DNA of 51,618 bases from Microthrixaceae bacterium (GCA_947449015.1 CANFQA010000018.1:1-51618); one strand, 5' to 3'. Positions 14,371-23,073 are shown, numbered from the stretch's first letter. Notes: generated from the sequence alone by a model not told the origin. Numbers and translations: made by a program.

Positions 14371-16398
14371 TTGAACGACGCGAAGACACCGGTTGAGAGA
14401 TTCACCCACCACCGCTCGCTCGATGGGCTCCGGGGTCTCGCAGTCGCGGCCGTTGTGCTGTATCACTTCGCCCCGCATCTCATTCCGGGTGGTTTTCTCG
14501 GTGTGGATGTGTTCTTCGTCCTCTCCGGGTTCCTGATCACATCATTGGTCATCGCCGAGTTCGGTTCCGATGGAGCCGTCTCGATTCGCTCCTTCTGGAC
14601 TCGGCGCGCACGCCGTCTTCTTCCCGCAGCGCTCGCCGTGATCGCCACATCGGTCGCCATGGCATGGTTCCTCGAACCCACCTCCTCGCGATCAGCGATA
14701 CGCACCCAGTCGCTCGCATCCTTGTTCTACGTGAACAACTGGTCAGCGATCGCCAATGGAAGCTCCTACGAATCGCGTTTCGGCCACGATCTTCCACTTT
14801 CGCATTTCTGGTCGCTCGCGGTCGAAGAGCAGTTCTACATCGTGTTCCCCTTAGTGATCGTTGGTCTGCTCGTTCTTCTGCGGCGCGTTGGCCCACACAA
14901 GGTCGTTCGCTCACGCTCACACCCGCCGATCAAGTTGGCGAGGCTGCTACTCATCATTTCCACACTTGGTGCTGCGGCTTCAGTCGCTCTCATGATGGTT
15001 CTCCATACAGCGAATACGGACCCTTCGAGGGTGTACTTCGGTTCAGACACCAGAGTTCATGCGCTCCTTATCGGAGTGGCGGCAGCCTGTCTCAATGTGA
15101 TGCGACCGAGCCATGTTTCTCGAAATGCTCGATCGAGGTTCTCCCTCTCAGGTTTCGGCTTTAGTGCACTTGTCGTTCTGATCGTCGCATTTGTCCTCGT
15201 CGAGTTCCGCCAGGACTGGTTGTATGAAGGAGGCCTCGCCGCCATTGCGCTACTGACAGCAATGATCATCTGGTGGGTGGTTCGCTCGCCTGGACATTTA
15301 CTCGATCGAGTGCTCAGCCACCGATGGCTCGTCCAACTCGGCCTCGTCTCTTACGGCATCTACCTCTGGCATTGGCCGGCTCGGGCATTCATCACAACAG
15401 AGCGAACCGGACTCGGTGGTGTTGTGCTCTTTGCCGTTCGAGTGATCGCAACGGCTGCAGCGACAGGAATTTCACTGATCGTGATCGAACGCCCGTTCCG
15501 CAATTCAGGCACCGACGAACCAAGTGGCCGGTCTCGCTCACTCACCACTGGTCAAACTCTCGCCGTGTTCGGCACAATGCTGACCACAGCACTGCTATGC
15601 GTCGCACTCACCATTGATCACGTACCCGTCGGTTCGACTGCAGTCGCCGTCGCCCCATCATTGGCAGCTGAGACCCAAAGCGCTGGACCGATCAGAGTCC
15701 TATTGACTGGCGATTCAGTTGCATGGACCCTCGGCGGTGGCAACTTCGCGTTTCCGCAGCCCAGCACCTACATTTCCCCATTCGATTCCAACAGTGTGGT
15801 GCTGTGGAACCGGGCCAGGTTTGGAACCGCGTTACTGCGTTGGCCCAAGCGGCACGATGGGGTCATCTCGGATGACTGTCCGAGCTGCGAGCCCGCAGCT
15901 GACTGGCCGTCATCGGTTGATCAGTTCCATCCCGATCTCGTTGTGTATTCGGCAAGCTTGTGGGATTCCTATGACGTCAAGGTTGATGGAAGGTGGCTTT
16001 CGTTCGGAAGCACCGAATTCGATAGCGCATACACAGCCGCCCTCGAGCAGTTGCGCGATTCCATCACGAGCGAGTCATCACATCTTGTTCTTCTCGTACA
16101 ACCGATTCCCGGCAACTACCCCTCGGACTGGGCGAAGCAGTACACCCAGGACTCCTCGACGTTTCCACATATCAACGAGCTACTGCGCCAGTTCGCATCC
16201 ACACACGCCGACGTCGGCCTCATCGACCTTGACCACTGGTTATGCCCCGAAGGCATATGCCGGACAACCGATGGTGAAGATCACAAACTGCGCCTCGATG
16301 GACTGCATTTCACATCTGCGGGAACGGCGTTCGTCGCTCCATTCCTCACCGAGCAATTCAACGCGATTCTGCGAACCGAAACATCGGGCACCGATTGA
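14371..16398 (+). CDS. Acyltransferase-3 / SGNH hydrolase fusion (OafA/YrhL-like)
   Basis: A 675-residue integral membrane O-acyltransferase. The N-terminal acyltransferase-3 domain (about residues 10-370, around ten membrane segments) has SLDGLRGLAVAAVVLYH, GGFLGVDVFFVLSGFLIT and the RRARRLLPA arginine motif. After a linker, a C-terminal extracytoplasmic SGNH hydrolase domain shows LLTGDSVAW (block I, near residue 450) and LDGLHFTSAG (Asp/His block V). Such fusions O-acetylate cell-surface polysaccharides, peptidoglycan or secondary metabolites. The start is TTG 14371 with no good ribosome site, so the N-terminus is approximate. No polysaccharide gene cluster surrounds it. Confidence 0.92.
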   Translation: MNDAKTPVERFTHHRSLDGLRGLAVAAVVLYHFAPHLIPGGFLGVDVFFVLSGFLITSLVIAEFGSDGAVSIRSFWTRRARRLLPAALAVIATSVAMAWFLEPTSSRSAIRTQSLASLFYVNNWSAIANGSSYESRFGHDLPLSHFWSLAVEEQFYIVFPLVIVGLLVLLRRVGPHKVVRSRSHPPIKLARLLLIISTLGAAASVALMMVLHTANTDPSRVYFGSDTRVHALLIGVAAACLNVMRPSHVSRNARSRFSLSGFGFSALVVLIVAFVLVEFRQDWLYEGGLAAIALLTAMIIWWVVRSPGHLLDRVLSHRWLVQLGLVSYGIYLWHWPARAFITTERTGLGGVVLFAVRVIATAAATGISLIVIERPFRNSGTDEPSGRSRSLTTGQTLAVFGTMLTTALLCVALTIDHVPVGSTAVAVAPSLAAETQSAGPIRVLLTGDSVAWTLGGGNFAFPQPSTYISPFDSNSVVLWNRARFGTALLRWPKRHDGVISDDCPSCEPAADWPSSVDQFHPDLVVYSASLWDSYDVKVDGRWLSFGSTEFDSAYTAALEQLRDSITSESSHLVLLVQPIPGNYPSDWAKQYTQDSSTFPHINELLRQFASTHADVGLIDLDHWLCPEGICRTTDGEDHKLRLDGLHFTSAGTAFVAPFLTEQFNAILRTETSGTD

Positions 16399-16436
16399 AC
16401 CAAGAAGAACGAAGAGTGCAATGAGGACGCCAACGC

Positions 16437-17345
16437 TCACCGCGCGAGTGCCTGAAGCAACTCTCGTGCGCGGTCCATCGAACGTTCGGGGTCAGCCGTC
16501 GGAGATCCGATCCCCGGATCAAAGTTCAGATCAATGAATGTTTCGGTCATCCCTTGCATCTTGATCTTTTCGAGATCTGACCGAATGTCCTCGAGTGAAC
16601 CGGTCAGCGGTCCGCGTTCATCCTCACGAACTTTGGCCACACCCCGACACACGAACCGGAGGTGTGCAGGATCGCGACCCGCCTCCCGTGCTCCTGCACG
16701 AACGGTCTCGATTGAGTCACCCAGCGTCGACAGATCCGCAGTACTTGCACTCACCCAGCCGTCAGCACTGCGTCCAGCGCGTCGCAACGCAGCCGGTGCG
16801 GCGCCACCAAGCAGGATCGGCGGCCGCGGCATCTGTTGCGGACCGGGGGCGATAACTGACCGCGGAAGCACGGAGAACTCCCCATCAAAATCCGTAACTC
16901 CCGACGACCAGCACGCCTCGATGGCCGCTATGTATTCGTCCATCTGAGCTCCCCGACGATCAAGACGCGCTCCGGTCGCCGCAAACTCATCAGGCATCCA
17001 ACCCGAACCAAGTCCAAGGTCAAGGCGACCCCCTGACAAGACATCAATCGTCGCCGCGGCCTTGGCGAGCATCACGGGTGGAGAGAACGGGGCATTGATC
17101 ACCGCGACACCCAGCCGAACCCGCGAGGTCCTCGCTGCCACGAATGCCAGCACGGCGAACGGATCGAGCACGCTGTGATATGCGGGCGGAAGCCACTGGT
17201 CCCCGTCAGGCGTTACTGGCGACAGCAAGCGTTGGAACGTCCACAGTGAGCTGTACTCGAGAGCCTCAGCGAGCTCCGCGATCTCGATGACATTGTCAGG
17301 GGTGGCCCAACTCCCCGATACCGGCAACGCGAATCCAATCTCCAT
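16437..17345 (-). CDS. LLM class F420-dependent oxidoreductase (TIGR03619-like)
   Basis: A 302-residue luciferase-like TIM-barrel protein. Characteristic segments are MEIGFALPVSGSWA at the N-terminus, TSRVRLGVAVINAPFSPPVMLAKAAATIDVLSGGRLDLGLGSGW in the middle (positions about 92-137) and PPILLGGAAPAALRRAGR. The actinobacterial family uses coenzyme F420 rather than FMN. The substrate is unknown. It is convergent with the acyltransferase gene and divergent from the DUF3109-like gene. Confidence 0.9.
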   Translation of the reverse strand: MEIGFALPVSGSWATPDNVIEIAELAEALEYSSLWTFQRLLSPVTPDGDQWLPPAYHSVLDPFAVLAFVAARTSRVRLGVAVINAPFSPPVMLAKAAATIDVLSGGRLDLGLGSGWMPDEFAATGARLDRRGAQMDEYIAAIEACWSSGVTDFDGEFSVLPRSVIAPGPQQMPRPPILLGGAAPAALRRAGRSADGWVSASTADLSTLGDSIETVRAGAREAGRDPAHLRFVCRGVAKVREDERGPLTGSLEDIRSDLEKIKMQGMTETFIDLNFDPGIGSPTADPERSMDRARELLQALAR

Positions 17346-17397
17346 ACCCCGACGCTACCTACCGGGGCCGGTCCGAGAGAGAGAAGAACATGGGACC

Positions 17398-17403
17398 TAG
17401 GGT
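17398..17403 (+). promoter_or_regulatory. Candidate -10 box of a leaderless transcript
   Basis: TAGGGT lies six bases before the GTG start of the DUF3109-like gene, the spacing expected for leaderless actinobacterial transcripts. No clear -35 is seen. Confidence 0.3.
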
Positions 17404-17409
17404 CGCGAG

Positions 17410-18093
17410 GTGCCGACACCCGATTCACCATTCAGCCCCGAAGACGCGCTCGAAATCACCACTCCCGAGACCGAGTGGCGATTCGACCGAGCATTCCTGG
17501 AATCGAACTGGGCCTGCATCTGGGGGCGAGGTTGTCTCGGGATACTCGACGAACCCGCAGAGCATCTCAACCAAGGGTGCTGCTCAGTGGGCGCAGAGTT
17601 CGGCGACGAGGACGAAGCAATGCTGGTAAGCGCCATGGCGGCAATGCTCTCGCCGTCGCAGTTCCAATATTGCGATGCGGCCGAAGCCGGTGGGATCTTC
17701 AGCGATGAGCAACGTGTCAACACTCGCGTGATCGATGGAGCGTGCATCTTCCTGAACCGCCCTGGATTCGCTGGTGGCGCCGGCTGCGCGCTTCACGTCG
17801 CCGCCGTAGAGGCTGGCGAGTCGCCCCTCGATTGGAAACCCTCGGTGTGTTGGCAACTTCCAATTCGTGTTGACTGGGAAGCGATCGACAATGGTCGCGA
17901 ACGAGCAACACTGCGGCGTTGGTCGCGTGCTGACTGGGGCGATGAAGGAAGCACAATGGCTTGGTGCTGCACCGAGGGCGAGCGTGCCTATGTCGGCGAC
18001 GGCCGGGTTGTCGACACGCTGGCTGAAGAACTGAACGCCATTTTGGGAACTGAAGTCTTCGTAGAACTCCGCACCCGCCTCAACGAGACGTGA
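17410..18093 (+). CDS. DUF3109/YkgJ-like cysteine-cluster protein
   Basis: A 227-residue protein with many cysteines in an order resembling DUF3109 (YkgJ superfamily): GRGCLG, then QGCCSVG, DGACIFLN, GAGCALH, and KPSVCWQLPI. These are likely to bind an Fe-S or Zn centre. The N-terminus is acidic and Pro-rich. No ribosome site precedes the GTG start, but a TAGGGT box six bases upstream suggests leaderless transcription. Function unknown; it is the second such Cys-cluster protein in 5 kb. Confidence 0.7.
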   Translation: MPTPDSPFSPEDALEITTPETEWRFDRAFLESNWACIWGRGCLGILDEPAEHLNQGCCSVGAEFGDEDEAMLVSAMAAMLSPSQFQYCDAAEAGGIFSDEQRVNTRVIDGACIFLNRPGFAGGAGCALHVAAVEAGESPLDWKPSVCWQLPIRVDWEAIDNGRERATLRRWSRADWGDEGSTMAWCCTEGERAYVGDGRVVDTLAEELNAILGTEVFVELRTRLNET

Positions 18094-18109
18094 ACGGCAG
18101 GCCGACAGA

Positions 18110-18535
18110 TCAGCTCTTCTCGCAGATCATCAACGGGATGTCGCGATCGGTTGCGGCCTGATACTCGTCGTAGGCGGGCCACGCCGCCACGGCGAGGTGC
18201 CAGAACGTCGACTTCTCCTCCGGTGTCGCCTGTCGAGCGACTAGCTCATGTACCTCGGCTCGATCCTGAACGGTGACACCAGGATTGGCGACCATGTTGT
18301 GGTACCAGTTCGGGTTATTCGGTGCGCCACCCATGGACGCAACGACGAAGTACCGCTCACCGTCAGTCACGCGGATCAGTGGCGTGCGGCGCTCCTTGCC
18401 ACTTTTGGCGCCTGTTGTGGTGAGAATGATCACCTCACCGCCCTCCCAGATGAATCCGTCTTCGCCGTTGGTGGCGATATAGCGCTCGACATGATCGGCA
18501 ATGGGTTCCCACGGGCTGGGTTCGTAGTTCGACAT
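18110..18535 (-). CDS. Deazaflavin-dependent nitroreductase-family protein (Ddn-like)
   Basis: From ATG 18535 the product is 141 residues, the usual length of the Ddn/F420H2-dependent reductase family. Family hallmarks are ILTTTGAKSGKERRTPLIRV (about residues 37-56), YFVVASMGGAPNNPNWYHN and the C-terminal TFWHLAVAAWPAYDEYQ. A longer open frame to 18748 crosses the divergent promoter region and the DoxX gene start and is rejected. Mycobacterial relatives reduce quinones, enones or nitroimidazoles with coenzyme F420. Divergent from the DoxX-like gene with 90 bp between starts. Confidence 0.88.
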   Translation of the reverse strand: MSNYEPSPWEPIADHVERYIATNGEDGFIWEGGEVIILTTTGAKSGKERRTPLIRVTDGERYFVVASMGGAPNNPNWYHNMVANPGVTVQDRAEVHELVARQATPEEKSTFWHLAVAAWPAYDEYQAATDRDIPLMICEKS

Positions 18536-18612
18536 TCCACGACTGTAGTTGTCATGCCCGGAGGCAGCCATGGTTTGGAGGGTTGGTCCACCGACACAGC
18601 ACTCTCCCCTCC

Positions 18613-18618
18613 TACACT
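18613..18618 (+). promoter_or_regulatory. Candidate -10 box of a leaderless transcript
   Basis: TACACT lies seven bases before the ATG of the DoxX-like gene, consistent with a leaderless start. No -35 is evident. Confidence 0.3.
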
Positions 18619-18625
18619 CGGCGCC

Positions 18626-18967
18626 ATGGCAACCATCCTCTCGATCATCACCGCTCTCGTCGTTGGCGGATCGGGCGTCTACGACTTCATGAACCCGCCG
18701 CAGACGGTGCAACTCATGCACGACCTCGGCTACAAGCCCGGGTTCCATCGCACGCTCGGCATCATCAAGCTCGCCGGCGCTATCGGACTCCTGCTCGGAC
18801 TTCAGGCCCTCAACCTTGGGCTACTGGCATCGATCGGTCTTGTGGCCTACTTCGGACTCGCCGTTCGGGCTCATCGCAAACTCGCTCACGAAACCAATGA
18901 GTTCATTCCGGCGATTGCTCTGCTGGCCCTCAGCGCCATCACATTCCTCGCCCTGCTCTTCAGCTGA
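18626..18967 (+). CDS. DoxX-like small membrane protein
   Basis: ATG 18626 begins a 113-residue protein with four predicted membrane segments: SIITALVVGGSGVYDFM, LGIIKLAGAIGLLLGL, LASIGLVAYFGLAVRA and AIALLALSAITFLALLF. Length, topology and the conserved middle pattern fit the DoxX_2 (DoxX-like) family, which has roles in redox or quinone-linked processes but is mostly uncharacterised. A predicted bidirectional terminator follows 50 bp after its stop. Confidence 0.8.
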   Translation: MATILSIITALVVGGSGVYDFMNPPQTVQLMHDLGYKPGFHRTLGIIKLAGAIGLLLGLQALNLGLLASIGLVAYFGLAVRAHRKLAHETNEFIPAIALLALSAITFLALLFS

Positions 18968-19017
18968 GCAATTCCGGCGGTGACACCCAGCCCCGAGTGA
19001 GCAGTACAAAACGACGA

Positions 19018-19059
19018 ACGGCCCGGCACCGACCTCCTTGGAGGACGACACCGGGCCGT
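19018..19059 (+). terminator. Rho-independent-like hairpin between convergent genes
   Basis: ACGGCCCGG pairs perfectly with CCGGGCCGT across a 24-base loop that itself contains a CCTCC/GGAGG stem. Only a short T-run follows. It sits between the convergent DoxX-like and amidohydrolase genes and could serve both strands. Confidence 0.6.
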
Positions 19060-19076
19060 TTCGCGAAACGTTTGAA

Positions 19077-20306
19077 TCAGGCTGACTTCGCCAACTGTGC
19101 CGCTGAGCGCTCAAGCGCCTGGTTCGCTCCCTCAGGAAGCGAGGTGAGCGGCTGAGCGATCTCCGCAACTGTGGGGCCGTACTTGTCGGCGTAGGGCTGA
19201 AGCGCGGCCAGATCGAAGCCGTAATGCTTTGCTGCGTTGCCGGCAAGAAGCTGCTGGATCATCTCGGGCTCGAGATGACCAACGACCTGGCGGAGATGCT
19301 CGCGGGTGAAGGGATGGGTTCCCTCTTCATGCGGATAGTCGCTTCCCCACGCAACCCGATCCCAACCGACGACACCCTGCGCTGCGGCGATATCGGCAGG
19401 TGTGGGCTGGCTCACACCCACAAAGCAGTTCTGAAGGAAGTACTCGGTGGCCGAACGAGGAGGGACGATCTCGCCATCGAAGCGCATCTCGCCAACCTTG
19501 TTCGAGCGCATGCCCGCCAAAAGATTGTCCATGGTGGCCAGAAGGTCAGGAATCCATGCACAACCCGCCTCAGTGAGCGCGAACTTGAGCTTCGGGAAAC
19601 GCTCGAACACGCCACCAAGGATGAGGTTCACGAGCGGACGCTGCGAATAGAACGGGATCTCGAGGAAATGCACAAGAGGCATCGCCGGAGCCTGTTGATA
19701 AGCAGGCGAACCAGTGCCGCTGTGCGCATTAACCGGGATGTCCATGTCCTCGCAGACGGCCCAGAGGCGGTCATAGTCGGGATGGTAGAGCGGCTTGATC
19801 CAGTCGGCAGTGGGAGGAACGGCACCGATCAGAATGCCACCGCGCAGCCCATTCTCCTTGCACCAAATGGCGTCTTCGATGGCGTCATCAACGTTATTGA
19901 TGAAGATCTGACCAATGCCGGCGCGACGCTCGGGGGCTTGGCTGACATAGTCGACCATCCAACGGTTGTGGGCACGGACTCCGGCGAGACGGTGTTCGTA
20001 TTCCTCTGGCTTCGGAGGCTGGGCAAACAGCACGAAGCTCGGGAAGAACGGCGGCACCGTGTTCGGATAGATGACCTCGGCCACCACGCCATCGGCGAAC
20101 TGGTCTGCATCACGGCGATCGCTGTCCCAATTACGGATGCGCAGATCGGTGTCCTTCAGATCCTTGAATGGGTTCTTGTACTTTTCACGCCAGGCATCAA
20201 AGTCAGCGACGTACTTCTCCTCCAGAAACTCGCGGTACTGCGCATGACTGCCGCCGGCATGAGTATCCGCCGAGATGATGATGTAGTGGTCATCGGGTCC
20301 GAGCAT
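19077..20306 (-). CDS. Amidohydrolase family protein (amidohydrolase_2)
   Basis: A 409-residue metal-dependent TIM-barrel hydrolase or decarboxylase. Metal-site segments are IISADTHAGG near the N-terminus, DIPVNAHSGTGS in the middle, ALTEAGCAWIP and the C-terminal WGSDYPHEEGTHPF with the catalytic Asp. The first motif lacks the usual second His of DxHxH, as in many actinobacterial members. The family includes ACMSD-type decarboxylases and hydrolases of aromatic or steroid catabolism. The ATG has GGAGA upstream. Two operator-like palindromes lie 45-76 bp upstream of the start, and an SDR gene lies on the same strand upstream. Confidence 0.88.
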   Translation of the reverse strand: MLGPDDHYIIISADTHAGGSHAQYREFLEEKYVADFDAWREKYKNPFKDLKDTDLRIRNWDSDRRDADQFADGVVAEVIYPNTVPPFFPSFVLFAQPPKPEEYEHRLAGVRAHNRWMVDYVSQAPERRAGIGQIFINNVDDAIEDAIWCKENGLRGGILIGAVPPTADWIKPLYHPDYDRLWAVCEDMDIPVNAHSGTGSPAYQQAPAMPLVHFLEIPFYSQRPLVNLILGGVFERFPKLKFALTEAGCAWIPDLLATMDNLLAGMRSNKVGEMRFDGEIVPPRSATEYFLQNCFVGVSQPTPADIAAAQGVVGWDRVAWGSDYPHEEGTHPFTREHLRQVVGHLEPEMIQQLLAGNAAKHYGFDLAALQPYADKYGPTVAEIAQPLTSLPEGANQALERSAAQLAKSA

Positions 20307-20350
20307 GGTGTCTCCATCGGTTCCGCGCTGGGCGAGCGCTGGCTTATTCC

Positions 20351-20382
20351 TGACGCTTCGTCAGAAAGATGACATTACGTCA
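20351..20382. promoter_or_regulatory. Twin palindromic operator candidate TGAC-N5-GTCA
   Basis: Two 13-bp palindromes stand in tandem: TGACGCTTCGTCA at 20351-20363 and TGACATTACGTCA at 20370-20382, with centres 19 bp apart. They share the pattern TGACNNNNCGTCA. They lie in the 106-bp gap just upstream of the amidohydrolase start. Such paired palindromes are typical of TetR- or GntR-type repressor sites; no regulator gene is adjacent, so the protein is unknown. Confidence 0.5.
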
Positions 20383-20412
20383 CAACTCAAGGCCAAAGGG
20401 AAACCGGGACGG

Positions 20413-21270
20413 TCATAATCCCTTTGGGCGGTTCACGAATCGTTGTTCAGTGGGCGACCAGAACCAGCCGCCTCCGGCCTTCGTGCCGCCGTCGACTGGG
20501 ATGTTGTGTCCAGTGACAAAGGCGGACAGATCCGAGGCAAGAAAAAGTGCGACTCGCGCCTGATCTTCGGGCCATCCAACTCGACCAACGGGAGCCCAAG
20601 ACTCCCAGAGATGTTCGTGACCCACCGAGGTTCCGATGTAGTCGACCTGTGCGGTCTGGGTGAGGTCAGGACCTATTCCGTTCACACGGACACCATGACG
20701 CCCCATTCCCACTGCGAGGTCGACGGTGAACGCCGCCGCCGCCGCTTTCATCGCTCCATAGACAGGGTCGCCGGGATACCCACGCAGTCCCTCAACCGAA
20801 TGCACGTTGACAATGGAACCTCCACCGCCATCAATCATCGGATCAAGAAAGGCACGGGTCACAGCGAACATATGAAACAGGTTGATGTCGAACATTGACT
20901 TCCACGAGTCGGGAGTTGATTCGCGGAATCTCGACAGGGGCCGATAGTCCCCGACGTTATTCACCAGCACTTGGACACTGGGATGAGCACGAAGCACCTC
21001 CGTCGCGAATCGCTCAACGATGTCGAACTGCTGGACATCGCCAACATGTGCCCGTGCCGATCCACCCGCCTTAGTAATGGACGCAGCCTTTGCCTCTGCG
21101 GCTTCCGCATCGCTGTCGATGAACTCCACATGCGCACCATGTTCGGCAAAGAGCGATGAAATGGCGCCGCCAATTCCCCCGGCTCCCCCGGTGACCACCG
21201 CGACTCGTCCCTCGAGGAGCCGGTTCCAATTCCCGATCTCCGGCGCGTTCGGATACGTGTTCTCGTCCAC
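20413..21270 (-). CDS. SDR family oxidoreductase
   Basis: Starts at GTG 21270 with a strong AGGAG five bases upstream, giving 285 residues. The nucleotide-binding VTGGAGGIGGA, the VNNVGDYRP segment (variant NNAG), the catalytic Ser in NVHSVEG and the YGAMK active site are present, and the C-terminus has VTGHNIPVDGGTKAGGG. NNVG in place of NNAG is a small variation seen in some SDRs. A longer open frame to 21537 is not needed and would overlap the divergent gene. Upstream of the amidohydrolase on the same strand, possibly co-regulated. Substrate unknown. Confidence 0.9.
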   Translation of the reverse strand: MDENTYPNAPEIGNWNRLLEGRVAVVTGGAGGIGGAISSLFAEHGAHVEFIDSDAEAAEAKAASITKAGGSARAHVGDVQQFDIVERFATEVLRAHPSVQVLVNNVGDYRPLSRFRESTPDSWKSMFDINLFHMFAVTRAFLDPMIDGGGGSIVNVHSVEGLRGYPGDPVYGAMKAAAAAFTVDLAVGMGRHGVRVNGIGPDLTQTAQVDYIGTSVGHEHLWESWAPVGRVGWPEDQARVALFLASDLSAFVTGHNIPVDGGTKAGGGWFWSPTEQRFVNRPKGL

Positions 21271-21353
21271 AAATTCTCCTGACTGTCCTGAAGAATCTCG
21301 CGCATCGGCGCCCCAACTGCACACAGGAGCGAAGAACAGGGCAACCTTGGCGG

Positions 21354-22187
21354 GTGAAAGTGATGACTTGGAACCTGCAGGGTCGCATTGGCGACTGGCG
21401 TGCCCGCGAAGCGGCCATCGTGCACCACCTCCGTCACGAATCACCCGATGTCGCAATGCTTCAAGAGTCATGGATCGAAAACGGCGGCGAGACCCAGGCC
21501 GAGAGATTCGCTGAATCGCTGGGCATGCATGCCGCAACCGCCGCCGAACTCGCCGGATTCGACCGCTACCCCGATGCTCCCTACTGGGTGATCAACTCGA
21601 TCCTGTCGCGCTGGCCGGTGGAGTTGATCCAAGCGGTCCCGCTCCCCGATGAGCACGGCACTCCGACATGGCGCCATGTCCTCATCGCTGCGATCCATCG
21701 ACCGGAATCGCTCGGAGGGTCATTCCGCGTGGCCGGAACTCATCTCGAGCATGGCCTTCATTGCTCAGCCACCCGCGATGCCCAAGCGCGAGCGCTGGCT
21801 GCGGCGTTGGCTGAAGCCGCCGGACCCGCAGAGCGTCGACGAGAACTCCCACCCATCGTGCTTGGCGGCGACCTCAATGCTGTTCCGTGGTCCGATGAGG
21901 TTCGTCGCCTTACCGGAGCATCAACCCCTGCGGTCAAGGATTTCGTATTCGTCGATGCATGGGACGCGGCCGGCAACGAGAGCCGGGGAGACACTTGGTC
22001 ATCGAAGAATCCGAGGGTTCCCGCTCGTGCAGTCCATCCGAACCGACGGCTCGACTACGTGATGGTGTCTTGGCCGCGTGCCAAGGGTGTCGGCACTATC
22101 GGATCATGTTTTCTGGCAGCCACCGAGCCGGTGAACGGCGTTTGGGCCAGCGACCACTTCGCCGTCTGCGCCGAGGTAGATCTGTGA
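21354..22187 (+). CDS. Endonuclease/exonuclease/phosphatase (EEP) family protein
   Basis: A 277-residue EEP-fold metal-dependent phosphoesterase from a GTG start. Catalytic segments are all visible: MTWNLQG at the N-terminus, LQESW with the metal-binding Glu, GTHLEHG, GGDLNAVPW with Asp/Asn, and the final SDHFAV with the catalytic Asp-His. Substrate could be DNA, phospholipid head groups or inositol phosphates; no signal peptide is seen. Its stop overlaps the next GTG start (GTGA), so the two genes are translationally coupled. Confidence 0.85.
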   Translation: MKVMTWNLQGRIGDWRAREAAIVHHLRHESPDVAMLQESWIENGGETQAERFAESLGMHAATAAELAGFDRYPDAPYWVINSILSRWPVELIQAVPLPDEHGTPTWRHVLIAAIHRPESLGGSFRVAGTHLEHGLHCSATRDAQARALAAALAEAAGPAERRRELPPIVLGGDLNAVPWSDEVRRLTGASTPAVKDFVFVDAWDAAGNESRGDTWSSKNPRVPARAVHPNRRLDYVMVSWPRAKGVGTIGSCFLAATEPVNGVWASDHFAVCAEVDL

Positions 22188-22630
22188 CTGGATGGCCGCT
22201 GCAAGCAGTCCTCATCGCCCAGGTCCTCGGTTCGGCCGGAATGTTCGGTGTGATCTGGGTGATTCAACTGGTGCACTACCCGCTCATGCGGAAGGTCCCC
22301 ATGGCGGCGTTTGGTGCGTTCGAGACCGAGCACCAGCGCAGGATCACCTACGTTGTCGGCCCGCTCATGGCCATCGAGGGGATCGCCGTTCTTGCCGTGT
22401 TCTTCGCGCGGCCGAGTTGCCTCTCGTTCACCATTGTCCTTGTCGGCGGAATAGTGGAAGCAGTCGCGATCAGCACAACGGCGTTCGTCTCGGCGCCCAT
22501 GCACGGACGGATGGCGGCCTCTGGTAATCCTGCATTGCTTGATCGACTCATCGCAACGAACTGGATACGTACAGCGGCGTGGACTGCCCGAGCGGCTCTT
22601 GCCATCGCCATGCTTGCTATTTGCCGATGA
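22184..22630 (+). CDS. Small four-helix membrane protein, DUF1772-like
   Basis: Starts at GTG 22184, overlapping the EEP gene stop, and encodes 148 residues with four hydrophobic segments. The segment WVIQLVHYPLMRKVP and the following FETEHQRRITYVVGPLMAIEG resemble the conserved part of DUF1772/anthrone-oxygenase-like membrane proteins. The similarity is judged by eye and is moderate. The coupling to the EEP protein suggests joint expression but gives no function. Confidence 0.7.
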   Translation: MTGWPLQAVLIAQVLGSAGMFGVIWVIQLVHYPLMRKVPMAAFGAFETEHQRRITYVVGPLMAIEGIAVLAVFFARPSCLSFTIVLVGGIVEAVAISTTAFVSAPMHGRMAASGNPALLDRLIATNWIRTAAWTARAALAIAMLAICR

Positions 22631-22675
22631 GTGAATGACGTCGAAGCGATTGACGCCGCTGTGCTCGAGTCGCAC

Positions 22676-23065
22676 TCACACAGTGAGATGCAACGCCGCG
22701 CTCTCAAGTGCCGCCTGTAGGGCTCCAATGAACGCCTTCAGGTCACCCTCGCATCCGTCAAGGTCATCGGGCCCGAGCAGCATCACGAGGCCATCTGCAG
22801 TTCGAGCAACAACGGCGGGAAACGCGGTCACTGCTTCGGCGACATCAGTGGGCATGTCATCACGGTGGAACAATTCGAAGGGGACCTCCAACGAACTGCG
22901 CCACTGGCGCCATGACGCACGCTGACTGAACATCCCATGGGTTACCTCACATAACGAGCAATGTGCTCGCCCGACTCGGGCACCGAGCCAGTAGGTGATC
23001 TCACCAACCACTGTTCCGTCGGCGTCGTAGACACCAACCAGCGATGCGACTACCCCATCAGCCAC
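22676..23065 (-). CDS. Conserved actinobacterial protein with HCxLCxxTHG motif
   Basis: From GTG 23065, eight bases after the stop of the upstream gene, this encodes 129 residues starting VADGVVASLVGVYDADG. The notable part is GRAHCSLCEVTHG, a CxxC with flanking histidines that could bind metal or act in thiol chemistry, followed by VPFELFHRDD. I recognise the pattern from uncharacterised actinobacterial proteins but know no function. A longer open frame upstream is antisense-like in composition and overlaps the AttH-like gene. Last gene of the acyl-CoA ligase operon. Confidence 0.65.
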   Translation of the reverse strand: MADGVVASLVGVYDADGTVVGEITYWLGARVGRAHCSLCEVTHGMFSQRASWRQWRSSLEVPFELFHRDDMPTDVAEAVTAFPAVVARTADGLVMLLGPDDLDGCEGDLKAFIGALQAALESAALHLTV

Positions 23066-23073
23066 TTCTACGA

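Noticed and set aside
19224-20372. 382-codon plus-strand open frame opposite the amidohydrolase gene
   Set aside because: It is a high-GC shadow of a gene whose metal-binding motifs are intact on the other strand.
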